Notes: generated by a model not told the origin, from the sequence alone. A stretch of 64,000 nt of DNA from SAR86 cluster bacterium (GCA_022447065.1 JAKUUM010000002.1:1-64000); one strand, 5' to 3'; numbered from the stretch's first letter, positions 30,673 through 40,710 are shown. Made by a program: numbers and translations.

Positions 30673-32051
30673 TATTTTTTGTTTCTTTTAATCATTCTCT
30701 TTCGTTTCTTTTTTTGCTTCCCGGTTAGCTTATTCACCTTTCCTTCAAAAGGGTTCTTTGTTTCTACAAACTCTATAAACAAAGGAGTAGATTTTAGCCT
30801 AAGAGCTACTCTAAAAAAATTCTCTATGTATTTTTTATATGTTCTCTGAAGTTTCTTTAAATTGTTTCCATGAATTACCAGAATTGGTGGGTTTTTTCCA
30901 CCCTGATGAACATAACGTAATTTAGGTCTAAATCGACCCACTAACGATGGCGACTGTTGTCGCACTGCTTCAATCAGGATTTTGTTGAGTAAATTCGTAT
31001 CTAAATCTTCAGTACTAGAAAGATAGGCTTCTTGAGCCAAATTTAAGAGTGATCGTATTCCTATACCTATCTTTGCAGAAATTAAATGTACGTGAACAAA
31101 CTTAGCAAAGCTCAATCTTCTTTCTACTAACTTTTTGAGTTCTTCCTTTTGCTCCTCATTTAGAAGATCTATCTTATTTGCAACTAAAATGACTGGTCTA
31201 CCAAGAGAAAGGATAAGTCCTAAAAGGTGCATATCTTGATCTACTAAAGGTTCTTGAGAGTCAATTAAATGTATTACTACCTGCGATATTTTAACCGCCT
31301 CTAAGGATTGACTCACAGAAGACCTTTCAGTTTCTTCAACAATGGAACTTTTCTTTCTAACGCCCGCTGTATCTATAAGAATGATGTTCTTATTTCTAGA
31401 TTTAATAGGAATCTCTATTGAATCTCTTGTTGTCCCAGATTTTTCGGAAACTAGAACTCTTTCTTCACCAATGAGTTTATTCGTTAAGGTAGATTTGCCT
31501 ACATTTGGTCTTCCAATTATCGAAATCCTTAAATCTTTTTTATTGTCATGATCGAGAAGTTCTTCGTAAGGTGATATGTCCGAGAGTATATTTTTTATAT
31601 CTCCGAGACCCAAATTATGCGCTGATGAAGCCAATAATTGATTTGTAAATCCTAGTTCTTCAAATTCAGGACTTAGAGCTTCATGTTTAATGTTATCTAC
31701 TTTATTAATTATTAGATAAATAGGTTTACTTGTCTTTCTTAATCTCTTGGAAATCTCCTTATCTAAGGCTGTTAGCCCATCTTTTACATCAACTATAAAA
31801 AAAAGAATATCAGCTTCTTTTATAGCTAATTCAGTTTGTTCTAAAACATCTTTTGATAAGTCTGAAGAATCAGAACTAATGCCTCCGGTATCTATTAAAA
31901 TAGCAGAAGAGCCCTTAGCTTGCCCATATTGTCTGTCTCTTGTTAGTCCTGAGAATTTTGCAACAAGAGCCGTATTCGAGCCGGTCAAATTGTTAAAAAT
32001 ACTGGATTTACCTACATTGGGTCGACCCACTATAGCTACTATAGAAGACAT
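30672..32051 (-). CDS. der: Ribosome-assembly GTPase Der (EngA)
   Basis: GTPase needed for maturation of the 50S ribosomal subunit. It is 459 residues long, with two tandem G domains (GRPNVGKSSIFN near residue 8 and GRPNVGKSTLTN near 178, each followed by DTGG or DTAG and NKVD or NKID) and a C-terminal KH-like domain ending in a very basic GKQKKKRKRMIKRNKK tail. It follows bamB in the conserved hisS-yfgM-bamB-der order. Confidence 0.99.
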   Translation of the reverse strand: MSSIVAIVGRPNVGKSSIFNNLTGSNTALVAKFSGLTRDRQYGQAKGSSAILIDTGGISSDSSDLSKDVLEQTELAIKEADILFFIVDVKDGLTALDKEISKRLRKTSKPIYLIINKVDNIKHEALSPEFEELGFTNQLLASSAHNLGLGDIKNILSDISPYEELLDHDNKKDLRISIIGRPNVGKSTLTNKLIGEERVLVSEKSGTTRDSIEIPIKSRNKNIILIDTAGVRKKSSIVEETERSSVSQSLEAVKISQVVIHLIDSQEPLVDQDMHLLGLILSLGRPVILVANKIDLLNEEQKEELKKLVERRLSFAKFVHVHLISAKIGIGIRSLLNLAQEAYLSSTEDLDTNLLNKILIEAVRQQSPSLVGRFRPKLRYVHQGGKNPPILVIHGNNLKKLQRTYKKYIENFFRVALRLKSTPLFIEFVETKNPFEGKVNKLTGKQKKKRKRMIKRNKK

Positions 32052-32092
32052 TAATAGACCTATTTATTAAAGAATGAATTAATTATAAAGAT

Positions 32093-33253
32093 TTATTCTA
32101 TGGATAAGAAAAATAGCCTTCCTGAATTATCAGTAATAGCTAATTTATTTCCTTCAGATGATATCTCTAAGATGGGATTTTTTGAGAGTTTTTTCCTTCC
32201 GATAAAAGAACCGTCAGTACTATCAAGTACGTGTATATAACCCTCAAAATCTCCAACAACTATGTTTCCTCTCACATTTACTGGAGAACTCAGATCTCTT
32301 AATTTTAGACCTTCTTGTTGCCACAGAATTACACCTGAAGATAACCCAAATCCTTTTATGATGTCCTTTTCATCTATCGCCACAATTCTTGATCTAGACT
32401 CAACCAAGTCCTTAGTAGTTGAGATCTTTTCTTGCCAAATAGGTTTGCCTTGCAGCAAATCTATAGCAGTAATATTTCCTTGATAAGAGGCTGAAAAAAG
32501 CACATCATTTGCCACTACTACCTTTCCATCAATATCTACTATTCTTTCCAACTCTGAAGTACCTTCGTTTATAGTTACAGGCAATTCAAATCTAATTGCT
32601 CCTGAAGCAGGATAGATCATAGCTACCGTGCCATTGGCAAAACCAGTAAAAATAAATCCTTGCCTTAAAACAGGAACAGAAGTACCTCTTAAGCTCAAAC
32701 TTGGTACCGACGCTTGATGGATCCATTTTTGGTCTCCTGTATCTAAATCAAAACCCGTGATACTTCCATCAGCTCCCTGAGCAACTACAACATTCCCATC
32801 TGTAACAGGACTGGAAAGTATTTCGCTGGTAGCTTGTGCTCTCCAAATTTCTCTTCCATCTTCTTGAGCTAAAGCAACAACTTCACCGTCCAAAGTTGCA
32901 TAAAGGATTTTCTTAAATCTAGATTCTAATCCACCTGAAACTTGATCATTTGTTTCACGAGTCCACAACTTCCTTCCATTTGCAACTTCGAATGCAAATA
33001 ACTCTCCTTCAGGATTAATGTAATAAAGATTATCACCTGAAAAAGAGGGCGAGATTCTTCCTAAACTTTGAACCTTGCCTACTTTGGCATCCCATAATTT
33101 TATAATGTTTACTTTTTGAGTTATGTTTTCCAAAACAGTTGGAAATTCAACTTCTTCATCATCTCCCCAAAACTTTAGCCAGCTTAAACTAGTACAGCTA
33201 ATTAAGATTAAAGAAAGAAAGAAGACAACAGAAAATTTAAAGACCATGTACAT
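32093..33253 (-). CDS. bamB: Outer membrane assembly lipoprotein BamB
   Basis: Component of the BAM complex that inserts beta-barrel proteins. A lipoprotein signal ends in the lipobox LISC near residue 20, followed by an eight-bladed PQQ-type propeller with repeated GxxxWxxx...G blades such as ANGRKLWTRETN, EDGREIWRAQ and DTGDQKWIHQAS. The 386 residues match the family. It lies between yfgM (3-base gap) and der. BamC of the same complex is at 46512-47510. Confidence 0.96.
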   Translation of the reverse strand: MYMVFKFSVVFFLSLILISCTSLSWLKFWGDDEEVEFPTVLENITQKVNIIKLWDAKVGKVQSLGRISPSFSGDNLYYINPEGELFAFEVANGRKLWTRETNDQVSGGLESRFKKILYATLDGEVVALAQEDGREIWRAQATSEILSSPVTDGNVVVAQGADGSITGFDLDTGDQKWIHQASVPSLSLRGTSVPVLRQGFIFTGFANGTVAMIYPASGAIRFELPVTINEGTSELERIVDIDGKVVVANDVLFSASYQGNITAIDLLQGKPIWQEKISTTKDLVESRSRIVAIDEKDIIKGFGLSSGVILWQQEGLKLRDLSSPVNVRGNIVVGDFEGYIHVLDSTDGSFIGRKKLSKNPILEISSEGNKLAITDNSGRLFFLSIE

Positions 33254-33256
33254 GCT

Positions 33257-33895
33257 CTAAGTCTCCAAGTCAGCTAATTTCATTTTTAATAAAGCTTGAA
33301 TAGAAGGATTCTGAGTTGATTCGATGGCCAATACATAACTCAATCTTGCCTGCGCGAACTGCCCTAACAGTTCTTCAGCATCACCCTTAACTTCATAAAG
33401 TGAGCCATCCATGTTATTTGATTGATCAATTATTTCTAATGCTCTTGAGGGATTATTGTTAGCTATTAAAACTCTAGCTAATCTTAAGCGAGCTGTGATT
33501 TCAATTGGATTGAAATCTGATCCCCACCTTGAAGAGTGTCTTTCCAGAATCCACTCTAAGTGTTTTTCAGCTTCTTCTAAATCATTCTGATCTACATGAA
33601 ATTTAGCAATGTGAAAAGTAACCAGATCTGCATAAAGGCTATCAGGATAAATCTGGACTATTTCACGGGCAATAATTTTTTCGTCTTCTTTTGGATCATT
33701 TACTGAAATTATAAAATTCTCGTAGAGATCAGAAGCTCCTTGTAACTTACTGGTCGTAGCTTTTGACCAGGATTCCCAACCTATGATCCCACCTCCTACC
33801 AAAACTATTCCTAATAAAATTAAATACTTATAGCTATCCCATAAAGAACTAAGAAATTCTGTGTTCTCTTCTTCAGTTGAAGAAAGCTTGACCAT
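33257..33895 (-). CDS. yfgM: YfgM family inner membrane TPR protein
   Basis: A 212-residue ancillary factor of the SecYEG translocon and periplasmic chaperone network in E. coli. A cytoplasmic lead is followed by one transmembrane segment (about 22-42, KYLILLGIVLVGGGIIGW) and a periplasmic TPR-like helical domain with the pattern ADLVTFHIAKFHVDQNDLEEAEKHLEW. Its place between hisS and bamB is the conserved one. Sequence in this family is loose, so context carries part of the assignment. Confidence 0.92.
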   Translation of the reverse strand: MVKLSSTEEENTEFLSSLWDSYKYLILLGIVLVGGGIIGWESWSKATTSKLQGASDLYENFIISVNDPKEDEKIIAREIVQIYPDSLYADLVTFHIAKFHVDQNDLEEAEKHLEWILERHSSRWGSDFNPIEITARLRLARVLIANNNPSRALEIIDQSNNMDGSLYEVKGDAEELLGQFAQARLSYVLAIESTQNPSIQALLKMKLADLET

Positions 33896-33902
33896 TTTTA
33901 CA

Positions 33903-35177
33903 TTAGAAAAGTTTATTAAGTTTACTTATTATCTGGTCCAAATTTAAGATCTCTTGTGATGAATTTCTCCTGAGATCCTTAAATGAAATCATATTATCCT
34001 TTAACTCATCTTCTCCCACAATAAGAGCCATCTTAGCTCCGGACTTGTCCGCCCTTTTGAACTGAGAATTTGCACTCTTTGCATCTAAGTTTACTTTCAA
34101 GTTAATACTAGGAATTTTATGTCTAATTTTTTCAGCGTTAAGGAGGGCGTAAGAAACTGATTCAGGTGTTAAACATATAAAAATACAATCCAAATTAGAA
34201 CTACTAGCGGTTTCTTCTTTAGATAGACCTTCTAAAAGAAGAATTAATCTCTCTATGCCAATTGAAAATCCAACTGCAGGACATCTCTTTCCGCCTAGTA
34301 GCTCTACCAAGCCATCGTATCTTCCGCCTCCACATACAGTGTCTTGAGCCCCTAAATCTTGAGTTTTCCACTCAAAAACAGTTTTGTTGTAATAATCCAG
34401 TCCTCTTACCATCCTATGGTTTACTTCAAAAGGAATTCCAGCTTGACTAAGAACTTCCATCAAGTTATGGAAATGGCCTTTAGAATCTTCATCTAAATAA
34501 TCAAGTATTTTCGGTGCTTCCAGCAACATACTTTTTATTTTTTCTGATTTTGAATCCAAAATCCTTAGAGGATTTACTTTTATTTTTCTTTGGGAATCTT
34601 TGTCTAAATCTTTTAAGAATGGATCAAAGTAATCTTGCAAAAGATTTCGGTATTTTTTTCTTGTTTCAACACTACCTAAGCTATTAATTTCAAGATTTAC
34701 TTGATTTTCAATTCCTAAATCCTGCCATAGGCTTAGTGCCAGCATTATTAATTCAGCATCAGCATTATGATCTTCAATTCCAAAGACTTCTGCGCTTGCT
34801 TGATGAAATTGACGAGTTCTACCCTTTTGGGGTCTTTCATACCTAAACATTGGTCCCATGTACCAGAGCCGTGGAGAATCTACTCTCAAAAGATCATTCT
34901 CCAAACAAGCTCTTACACAGCCTGCTGTGCCTTCAGGTCTCAATGATATTCCATCTCCACTCTTGTCTTCAAAGGTATACATTTCTTTAGAAACTATGTC
35001 AGTAGATTCACCCACAGACCTTGAAAACAATTCTGTTTGTTCGACTAAAGGAAATCTAATCTCTTCATAGCCATAAGAACTAAAAACAGACCTGATACTG
35101 TTTTCGGTAATTTGCCAAAATCCTATGTTTTGAGGAATTACATCATTCATACCTCTTATAGATTTTATTTTGGACAT
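33903..35177 (-). CDS. hisS: Histidyl-tRNA synthetase
   Basis: Class II synthetase, 424 residues. The start SKIKSIRGMNDVIP is typical. Motif 2 is seen as MGPMFRYERPQKGRTRQFHQ near residue 107, the His A loop as VRGLDYYNKTVFEW, and motif 3 as VGFSIGIERLILLLE. A C-terminal anticodon-binding domain follows (about 325-424). It is placed between ispG (9-base gap) and yfgM as in other gammaproteobacteria. Confidence 0.99.
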   Translation of the reverse strand: MSKIKSIRGMNDVIPQNIGFWQITENSIRSVFSSYGYEEIRFPLVEQTELFSRSVGESTDIVSKEMYTFEDKSGDGISLRPEGTAGCVRACLENDLLRVDSPRLWYMGPMFRYERPQKGRTRQFHQASAEVFGIEDHNADAELIMLALSLWQDLGIENQVNLEINSLGSVETRKKYRNLLQDYFDPFLKDLDKDSQRKIKVNPLRILDSKSEKIKSMLLEAPKILDYLDEDSKGHFHNLMEVLSQAGIPFEVNHRMVRGLDYYNKTVFEWKTQDLGAQDTVCGGGRYDGLVELLGGKRCPAVGFSIGIERLILLLEGLSKEETASSSNLDCIFICLTPESVSYALLNAEKIRHKIPSINLKVNLDAKSANSQFKRADKSGAKMALIVGEDELKDNMISFKDLRRNSSQEILNLDQIISKLNKLF

Positions 35178-35186
35178 TTTTTTTAA

Positions 35187-36305
35187 TTAGCTTTTTGCTA
35201 TAAGCGAATTCTTATTTGTTTTATTTTGTATTCTTATCTTTTCCCTTATCAATGCTTCCAAATGGTCAACCAAATTCTCACTTTCTATCTTGTGATCAGG
35301 TTTGCCATCTATGTAAATTAAGTTTTTGGGTGACGCTCCCGTGACACCTATGGAAACATGTTTTGATTCCCCAGGTCCATTCACATAACAGCCTATAACT
35401 GCTACGTCTAAATCTTCAGACACATCCTCTAAACGACTTTCAAGTTCATTCATGGTTCCAATGACATCGAAATTCATTCTTGAACAACTGGGGCAGGCTA
35501 TGAAATTAATACCTCTTGATCTAAGTTTAAGACTTCTAAGTATATCGAAACCTACCTTTACTTCATTCTCAGGTTCAGAAGCTAGAGATACTCTAATAGT
35601 ATCTCCTATACCATCTAACAAAAGGGCTCCAAGACCTATAGAAGATTTGACAGTACCAGATCTAAATCCTCCTGCTTCTGTTATTCCTAAATGAAGGGGT
35701 TGATCTATAAGTTTAGAAATCTTTCTATAGCTTTCTATAGTAAGGAAAACATCTGAGGCTTTTATGCTGAGCTTAAAGTTTTGAAAATTTAGAGATTGTA
35801 GAATTTCTACATGGTTTAAGGCCGACTCTACTAAAGCATCAGAATTAGGTTCTCCGTATTTCTTTTGCAGTCTCTTTTCTAAAGAACCCGCATTTACACC
35901 TATTCTGATGGGAACATTGTAATCTTTGGCTGCGGAGACTATTTCCACAACTTTTTCTCTTTTACCTATGTTTCCAGGATTAATCCTTAAACAATCAGCT
36001 CCATTTTTTATAGCTCCAAGAGCTAGCTTGTGATCAAAATGAATATCAGCTATAAGAGGTACTTTTGCCTCTTTCTTAATTTTGCTGAAAGCAGCAAGGG
36101 AATCCTCATCAGGAACAGAAATTCTGACTAAATCCGCTCCGGCTTCAGCAAGCCGTTTAACTTGGTCTAGAGTAGAATTTACATCACGGGTATCCGTATT
36201 AGTCATGCTTTGTACAGAAATAGGAGCTCCTCCGCCAATAGGTACATTACCAACCATGATTTGTTGAGTTTTCCTTCTTTTAATTTGACTGGGCAAATTC
36301 ATCAC
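35187..36305 (-). CDS. ispG: 4-hydroxy-3-methylbut-2-enyl diphosphate synthase (flavodoxin) IspG
   Basis: Penultimate Fe-S enzyme of the MEP isoprenoid pathway. The 372 residues start with the [20 protein letters not shown] region and [13 protein letters not shown] and form the TIM barrel. They end with the 4Fe-4S cysteines in [12 protein letters not shown] and [11 protein letters not shown]. The start overlaps the end of rodZ by 26 bases. The next enzyme, IspH, is at 8799-9737. Its cluster is presumably loaded by the isc machinery encoded upstream on the same strand. Confidence 0.99.
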   Translation of the reverse strand: MMNLPSQIKRRKTQQIMVGNVPIGGGAPISVQSMTNTDTRDVNSTLDQVKRLAEAGADLVRISVPDEDSLAAFSKIKKEAKVPLIADIHFDHKLALGAIKNGADCLRINPGNIGKREKVVEIVSAAKDYNVPIRIGVNAGSLEKRLQKKYGEPNSDALVESALNHVEILQSLNFQNFKLSIKASDVFLTIESYRKISKLIDQPLHLGITEAGGFRSGTVKSSIGLGALLLDGIGDTIRVSLASEPENEVKVGFDILRSLKLRSRGINFIACPSCSRMNFDVIGTMNELESRLEDVSEDLDVAVIGCYVNGPGESKHVSIGVTGASPKNLIYIDGKPDHKIESENLVDHLEALIREKIRIQNKTNKNSLIAKS

Positions 36306-37140
36306 ATTTTCCTTTTGGTAAGACCAAGCAACTTACATTAGTTTTATCATTTGTGGTAGTGGCTAGATTTATCTGCGTGTCATTGTAAAACAGTTCAGCT
36401 CTCTTGCTATGGCCAATAATAATTTTAAATGGTCCTTCGCCTTCAAGATAAATTGAAGTTCCAGCTTTTGCTAATTTATATTCCAATACTGTTTTCCTAT
36501 CCATAATTTCTATCCAACAGGTTCCAGAGAAATTCAATCTGATTGTGTTTATATCGTTAGTTTTCTCTGTTCTAACAGTGGATACATCCTCTATGAAACC
36601 AGATGGCTCTTTCTCAATAATTTCGGTATTTTCTCTAAAAGCCAGCTTTTCAGGGCTTGCAGATTCAGATGTTAAGTTGAAAGAGTTTTCTTCTGTTATT
36701 CCTTTTTCCATCATTGGAACAAAGTTTGATTCATTATCCTTTTGAATTTCTGCATTATTATCAGGAAGAAGAATGAGTAACATAAATACAATAATTAATA
36801 TAACTACAACTATGTAGAGCAAAGGGAAATACCTTTTTCTTTCGACTTTCTTTTCTTTCTTTTCTGCTTTTTTCTCTTTCTTTCTTTGATCTTTTAAATA
36901 TCTTTCATAAGCCTCTAATACCAATTCTGGGTCTAAATCCAATTTCTTGGAATAAGCTCTCAAATAACCCTTTACATAAGTCGGTCCCGCCATAATAGAA
37001 AAATTATTTTCTTCTAAGGCTTCTAGATATTGTTCAGATATGCTTAACTCGGAAGCAAGTTTCTTATACTTGCGTCTTTTTTTTCTTCTTGCTTCCCTTA
37101 AAAGATGACCTGGGTTGCTTGGTTTTTCATCTTCAGACAT
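36280..37140 (-). CDS. rodZ: Cell-shape protein RodZ
   Basis: Links the MreB cytoskeleton to the wall-elongation machinery. Of 286 residues, about 10-75 form the Cro/C1-type helix-turn-helix ([48 protein letters not shown]). A strongly basic linker leads to one transmembrane helix (about 108-130), and the periplasmic part ends in a DUF4115-like beta domain beginning near [18 protein letters not shown]. It lies between ndk and ispG. The rlmN and pilF genes usually found between ndk and rodZ are missing. Confidence 0.95.
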   Translation of the reverse strand: MSEDEKPSNPGHLLREARRKKRRKYKKLASELSISEQYLEALEENNFSIMAGPTYVKGYLRAYSKKLDLDPELVLEAYERYLKDQRKKEKKAEKKEKKVERKRYFPLLYIVVVILIIVFMLLILLPDNNAEIQKDNESNFVPMMEKGITEENSFNLTSESASPEKLAFRENTEIIEKEPSGFIEDVSTVRTEKTNDINTIRLNFSGTCWIEIMDRKTVLEYKLAKAGTSIYLEGEGPFKIIIGHSKRAELFYNDTQINLATTTNDKTNVSCLVLPKGKCDEFAQSN

Positions 37141-37143
37141 AAC

Positions 37144-37560
37144 CTACTCTGAACTTAAACCTTGGGGAAAGAAATAGGCAACCTCCCGTGCTGCTGATTC
37201 TATTGAGTCAGACCCGTGTACTGCATTAGCATCTATAGACTGAGCGAAATCGTGTCTAAGAGTTCCTGGATTTGCTTCTTTAGGGTTAGTATTTCCCATA
37301 AGAAAACGATATCTAGAAATAGCATCCTCGCCTTGGATTATTAGTACTTGCACAGGACCAGAAGTCATGTACTTAATTAAAGCTTCAAAAAAAGGCTTTC
37401 CTTTGTGTTCAGCATAAAAACCTTCAGCTTGTTCTTGAGTTAGTTGTATTTGCCTTTTACTCCTTATCTTTAGTCCATAATCCTCGATTTTAGAGCAAAT
37501 ATCTTCTATATAACCCTTTTGAACCGCATCAGGTTTAATAATAGAAAGAGTAGTTTCCAT
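37144..37560 (-). CDS. ndk: Nucleoside diphosphate kinase
   Basis: Balances nucleoside triphosphate pools by phosphate transfer through a His. The ATG at 37560 ([14 protein letters not shown]) is chosen because the homologous region starts there and an AAGAAG site precedes it. A longer in-frame start at 37611 adds only unrelated residues. Key motifs are KPDAV, the [14 protein letters not shown] strand, [15 protein letters not shown], and the active His in [16 protein letters not shown]. It follows iscX in the same direction. Confidence 0.98.
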   Translation of the reverse strand: METTLSIIKPDAVQKGYIEDICSKIEDYGLKIRSKRQIQLTQEQAEGFYAEHKGKPFFEALIKYMTSGPVQVLIIQGEDAISRYRFLMGNTNPKEANPGTLRHDFAQSIDANAVHGSDSIESAAREVAYFFPQGLSSE

Positions 37561-37618
37561 TAATTTCTTCTTACATAAAGTTTGTGGCGCGGCATTATAC
37601 TCACTAACCAAAAAATAG

Positions 37619-37813
37619 TTACTCTAGTTCTTCCATCCAAGCCATTTGAATAGCTTCTAAGATTTGTTCATTTGATCTATTAGGCTCATCTTCAAAATCT
37701 TCTAAGCTTAAAATCCATTTATGTAAGTCAGTAAAAAGAATATATCTAGGATCAATTTCTGGATAATTCTCTGTCAATTCAATGGCTATTTCATTTATAT
37801 CAACCCACTTCAT
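37619..37813 (-). CDS. iscX: IscX (Fe-S assembly regulator)
   Basis: A 64-residue acidic protein that binds IscS and iron and tunes cluster assembly. The sequence follows the family ([30 protein letters not shown], ending [10 protein letters not shown]). It sits 7 bases after fdx, as in the E. coli isc operon. Confidence 0.96.
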   Translation of the reverse strand: MKWVDINEIAIELTENYPEIDPRYILFTDLHKWILSLEDFEDEPNRSNEQILEAIQMAWMEELE

Positions 37814-37820
37814 AAATTTC

Positions 37821-38159
37821 TTAGTTAATTTCAGAAACCATGTTAATTGTGTATTTAGGGAGTTCTATCTCTAAATCTTCAGAACCAATGACTATTTGAC
37901 AGCTCAATCTAGATTCTGGTTCAAGCCCCCACGCTTTGTCTAACATATCTTCTTCCGAATCTGTAGCTTCTTCCAAAGAAGTAAATCCTTTTCTGACAAT
38001 AACGTGGCAAGTCGTGCAAGCACAGGATAATTCGCAAGCATGCTCTACTGGAATTCCTTTATCTAAAAGAGTTTCGCAAAGAAACTCTCCTGAGGCGATT
38101 TCCAGTTCTACTCCTTCCGGGCAGATTTCTTCATGAGGATAAACTTTTACTTTTGCCAT
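37821..38159 (-). CDS. fdx: Isc-type [2Fe-2S] ferredoxin
   Basis: Adrenodoxin-type ferredoxin that gives electrons to Fe-S assembly. The 112 residues carry ligands in HACELSCACTTCHVIV (Cys near 42, 48, 51) and the fourth Cys in SRLSCQIVIG near 87. It directly follows iscA after 46 bases. In E. coli hscB and hscA lie between these two genes; here there is no room for them. Confidence 0.97.
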   Translation of the reverse strand: MAKVKVYPHEEICPEGVELEIASGEFLCETLLDKGIPVEHACELSCACTTCHVIVRKGFTSLEEATDSEEDMLDKAWGLEPESRLSCQIVIGSEDLEIELPKYTINMVSEIN

Positions 38160-38205
38160 TTTTAATATGGATATTTAATGTGGATACAGAAAAGAAGTAT
38201 GTTTA

Positions 38206-38562
38206 TCAATCTATTTCAAAGGTTTCTCCACAACCACAGACTGCTTTTACATTTGGATTTAAAAACTTCACTTCTTCATTAACGCCTTCAGACACAAAAT
38301 CTACCTTTGTACCTTTCAGATAGGTGAAAGATTGAGGATCAATATAAACTTTTAAATCTTCGCAATTAAAAACAAAATCTTCATCCGCATGGTTTTCAAC
38401 AAAATCCATGGCATAGTTATATCCAGAACAACCTGAAGCTTCTTCAACAGAAAACCTTATTCCCATATCTCCCTTCTCTAAAGAACGACTGTTCTTGAAG
38501 TGCTCTATAGCGGCACTCGACATGGTAAAACTACCAGGGTCGAAGGTTTTTGGGAGATTCAT
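38206..38562 (-). CDS. iscA: A-type Fe-S carrier IscA
   Basis: A 118-residue scaffold/carrier protein of the HesB family. The three conserved cysteines are in EASGCSGYNYAMDF and, near the end, VCGCGETF, with LNPNVK just before. An N-terminal extension of about 12 residues precedes the usual start region (MSSAAIEHF). It is positioned after iscU with a 19-base gap. Confidence 0.95.
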   Translation of the reverse strand: MNLPKTFDPGSFTMSSAAIEHFKNSRSLEKGDMGIRFSVEEASGCSGYNYAMDFVENHADEDFVFNCEDLKVYIDPQSFTYLKGTKVDFVSEGVNEEVKFLNPNVKAVCGCGETFEID

Positions 38563-38581
38563 TTACTAAAATTAATTTTCT

Positions 38582-38986
38582 CTAAATCTTAGTTTCATAA
38601 TCGTCAATAGCTTGTCTAATACTATCTTCAGCTAAAACTGAGCAATGAATTTTAATTGGAGGCAAGTCTAACGCCTTGACGATATCTACATTCTTAATAT
38701 CTCGGGCTTCTTCTAGAGTTTTACCTATCAGCATATCTACAATTTCGCTAGAGGAAGCTATAGCAGAGCCACAGCCATATGTTTTAAATTTAACATCTTT
38801 TATGATGTGCGAATCACCCTTGGACTCACATTTAATCTGTAGTCTCATAACATCACCACACGCTGGTGCGCCAACCATGCCTGTGCCTACATCTTCTTCA
38901 GAAGGATCCCATCTTCCTACGCTATTTTTTTCTGGTTCTCTTAAAGTTTTTTCAAACTTGTCTATTACTTTTTTACTGTATGCCAT
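38582..38986 (-). CDS. iscU: Fe-S cluster scaffold IscU
   Basis: A 134-residue scaffold on which clusters are built. The ligands are seen in GAPACGDVM (Cys near 43), TYGCGSAIASSS (near 70) and HCSVLAEDSIR (near 114). The segment LPPIK just before the last Cys is the LPPVK-type motif that HscA recognises, retained although hscBA is absent from the operon. A short insert after residue 15 (EKTLREPEKNS) lengthens the N-terminus slightly. Confidence 0.98.
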   Translation of the reverse strand: MAYSKKVIDKFEKTLREPEKNSVGRWDPSEEDVGTGMVGAPACGDVMRLQIKCESKGDSHIIKDVKFKTYGCGSAIASSSEIVDMLIGKTLEEARDIKNVDIVKALDLPPIKIHCSVLAEDSIRQAIDDYETKI

Positions 38987-38998
38987 TCCTATCCTCCA

Positions 38999-40216
38999 TT
39001 AATGTGAAACCCATTGTACTTTATCCATATCAACCCCGTCTTTGAACATATCCCAAAGTGGAGAAAGTTCTCTTAATTGTACTATTGACTCTCTTACTAA
39101 ATTAACTGTGTAATCAACTTCTTCCTCTGTAGTAAACCTTCCTAAGGCAAAACGAATTGAACTATGAGCAAGCTCATCTTTAAGCCCTAGAGCCCTTAGC
39201 ACATACGAGGGTTCTAAACTTGCAGAAGTGCAAGCAGAACCTGACGAAACAGCTATGTCTTTTAAAGCCATTATCAATGATTCTCCTTCCACAAAGTTAA
39301 AACTTACGTTTAAAAAACCAGGAGCTCTTCTTTCTAAATCTCCATTTAAATAAATTTCTTCCATTCCTTGTAAGCCTTGCCAAAACCTGTCCCTCAAAGC
39401 TCTGATACGTGAATTATCTGAATTCATCTCTTTCTTAGCTAGTCTAAAGGCCTCTCCCATTCCAACGATTTGATGAGTTGGTAGGGTTCCAGATCTTATG
39501 CCTCTCTCATGGCCCCCGCCATGAATCTGTGCCTCCAATCTTACTCTAGGTTTTCTTCTAACAAACAAAGCACCTATTCCTTTTGGCCCATAAGTCTTAT
39601 GGGCTGAAAAAGCCATTAAATCAACTTTAAACTTTGACAAATCTATTAAAACTTTTCCTGTGCTTTGTGCAGCATCTACATGAAAAAGAACTTCTTTCTT
39701 TCTAGTAACCTCACCTATAGCCTCAATATCATTAATTACTCCAATCTCATTGTTTACGTGCATAATTGAAACAAGAATTGTTTCTTCTGTAATAGCATTA
39801 AACACCGACTCAGGACTGATAATTCCAGATCTTTGAGGATCTAGATAGGTAACTTCAAAGCCTTCTCTCTCTAACTGCCTACAGCTGTCTAGGACAGCTT
39901 TGTGTTCTATTTTGGAAGTAATAATATGTTTGCCTTTTTTTTGGTAAAACCTAGCAGCACCTTTTATAGCTAAATTATCTGCTTCAGTAGCTCCAGAAGT
40001 CCAAACTATCTCTCTAACATCACAATTAACAAGACTTGCTACATTTGCCCTTGCTTCCTCTACTGCTTCTTCCGCTTTCCAGCCGAATTGATGAGATCTA
40101 GAAGCAGGGTTTCCAAAGTTCCCTTCTAGGGAAAGACATTCTTGCATCTTCGTAACTACTCTAGGGTCAACAGGAGTAGTAGAAGCATGATCTAGATATA
40201 TTGGCAGCTTAATCAT
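38999..40216 (-). CDS. iscS: Cysteine desulfurase IscS
   Basis: PLP enzyme that supplies sulfur for Fe-S clusters, tRNA thiolation and other uses. The 405 residues start with [16 protein letters not shown]. The PLP lysine lies in [15 protein letters not shown] near residue 205, and the mobile-loop catalytic Cys in [14 protein letters not shown] near 327. It has the length and C-terminal tail of IscS (group I), ending in MDKVQWVSH. It sits 2 bases after iscR. Confidence 0.99.
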   Translation of the reverse strand: MIKLPIYLDHASTTPVDPRVVTKMQECLSLEGNFGNPASRSHQFGWKAEEAVEEARANVASLVNCDVREIVWTSGATEADNLAIKGAARFYQKKGKHIITSKIEHKAVLDSCRQLEREGFEVTYLDPQRSGIISPESVFNAITEETILVSIMHVNNEIGVINDIEAIGEVTRKKEVLFHVDAAQSTGKVLIDLSKFKVDLMAFSAHKTYGPKGIGALFVRRKPRVRLEAQIHGGGHERGIRSGTLPTHQIVGMGEAFRLAKKEMNSDNSRIRALRDRFWQGLQGMEEIYLNGDLERRAPGFLNVSFNFVEGESLIMALKDIAVSSGSACTSASLEPSYVLRALGLKDELAHSSIRFALGRFTTEEEVDYTVNLVRESIVQLRELSPLWDMFKDGVDMDKVQWVSH

Positions 40217-40218
40217 AA

Positions 40219-40668
40219 TTAACCTCTAGCAATTAACCCTTCTTGCTTTCTAGCAAAAGAAGTCCTTTTATTTGCTATCACATCTTCCAAGGATTTATTT
40301 AATAAAAAACTATCTACTTGGTCATTTAGCTCAGTCCAAAGATCGTGTGCAAGACAAGTGTTACCTGAATGACAATCAGATGCTCCTCCGCACTGAGTAG
40401 CATCCATTTTATCTTCTACGGACGCAACCACTTCTGAAACATTGATTTCGGTACTTGGTCTACTTAGTCTATATCCTCCGCCTGGTCCTCTTGCAGCTTG
40501 GACAATACCTGCTTTCCTCAAATTTCTAAACAATTGCTCAAGATAGGAAACTGAAATATCTTGTCTTAAAGCTATTTGAGAAATTGAAATAAACTTGTTA
40601 CCTGACTCGTTTAAAGAAAGATCTAATAAAGCGGTGACAGCATACTTTCCTCTAGTAGTTAATCGCAT
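40219..40668 (-). CDS. iscR: Rrf2-family Fe-S regulator IscR
   Basis: Transcription factor that senses [2Fe-2S] status and represses isc when clusters are plentiful. The 149 residues have the N-terminal winged helix ([52 protein letters not shown]) and the three cluster cysteines in [21 protein letters not shown]. It is the first gene of iscRSUA-fdx-iscX. A near-perfect IscR type 1 operator overlaps its predicted promoter. The ATG has no visible ribosome binding site and may lie only a few bases from the transcript start. Confidence 0.98.
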   Translation of the reverse strand: MRLTTRGKYAVTALLDLSLNESGNKFISISQIALRQDISVSYLEQLFRNLRKAGIVQAARGPGGGYRLSRPSTEINVSEVVASVEDKMDATQCGGASDCHSGNTCLAHDLWTELNDQVDSFLLNKSLEDVIANKRTSFARKQEGLIARG

Positions 40669-40678
40669 AATTATGCGT

Positions 40679-40710
40679 ATTCTATATTCCCGACTAATTT
40701 TGTCAAGAAT
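40679..40710 (-). promoter_or_regulatory. iscR promoter with overlapping IscR type 1 operator
   Basis: On the minus strand TTGACA (40706-40701), 16 bases, then TAGAAT (40684-40679) form a good sigma70 promoter. Overlaying it, 40710-40686 reads ATTCTTGACAAAATTAGTC followed by GGGAAT. This fits the known type 1 IscR consensus (ATASYYGACTRWWWYAGTCRRSTAT) at nearly all positions. Negative autoregulation of the isc operon by [2Fe-2S]-IscR is well established in E. coli; it is inferred here from the site. Confidence 0.8.
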
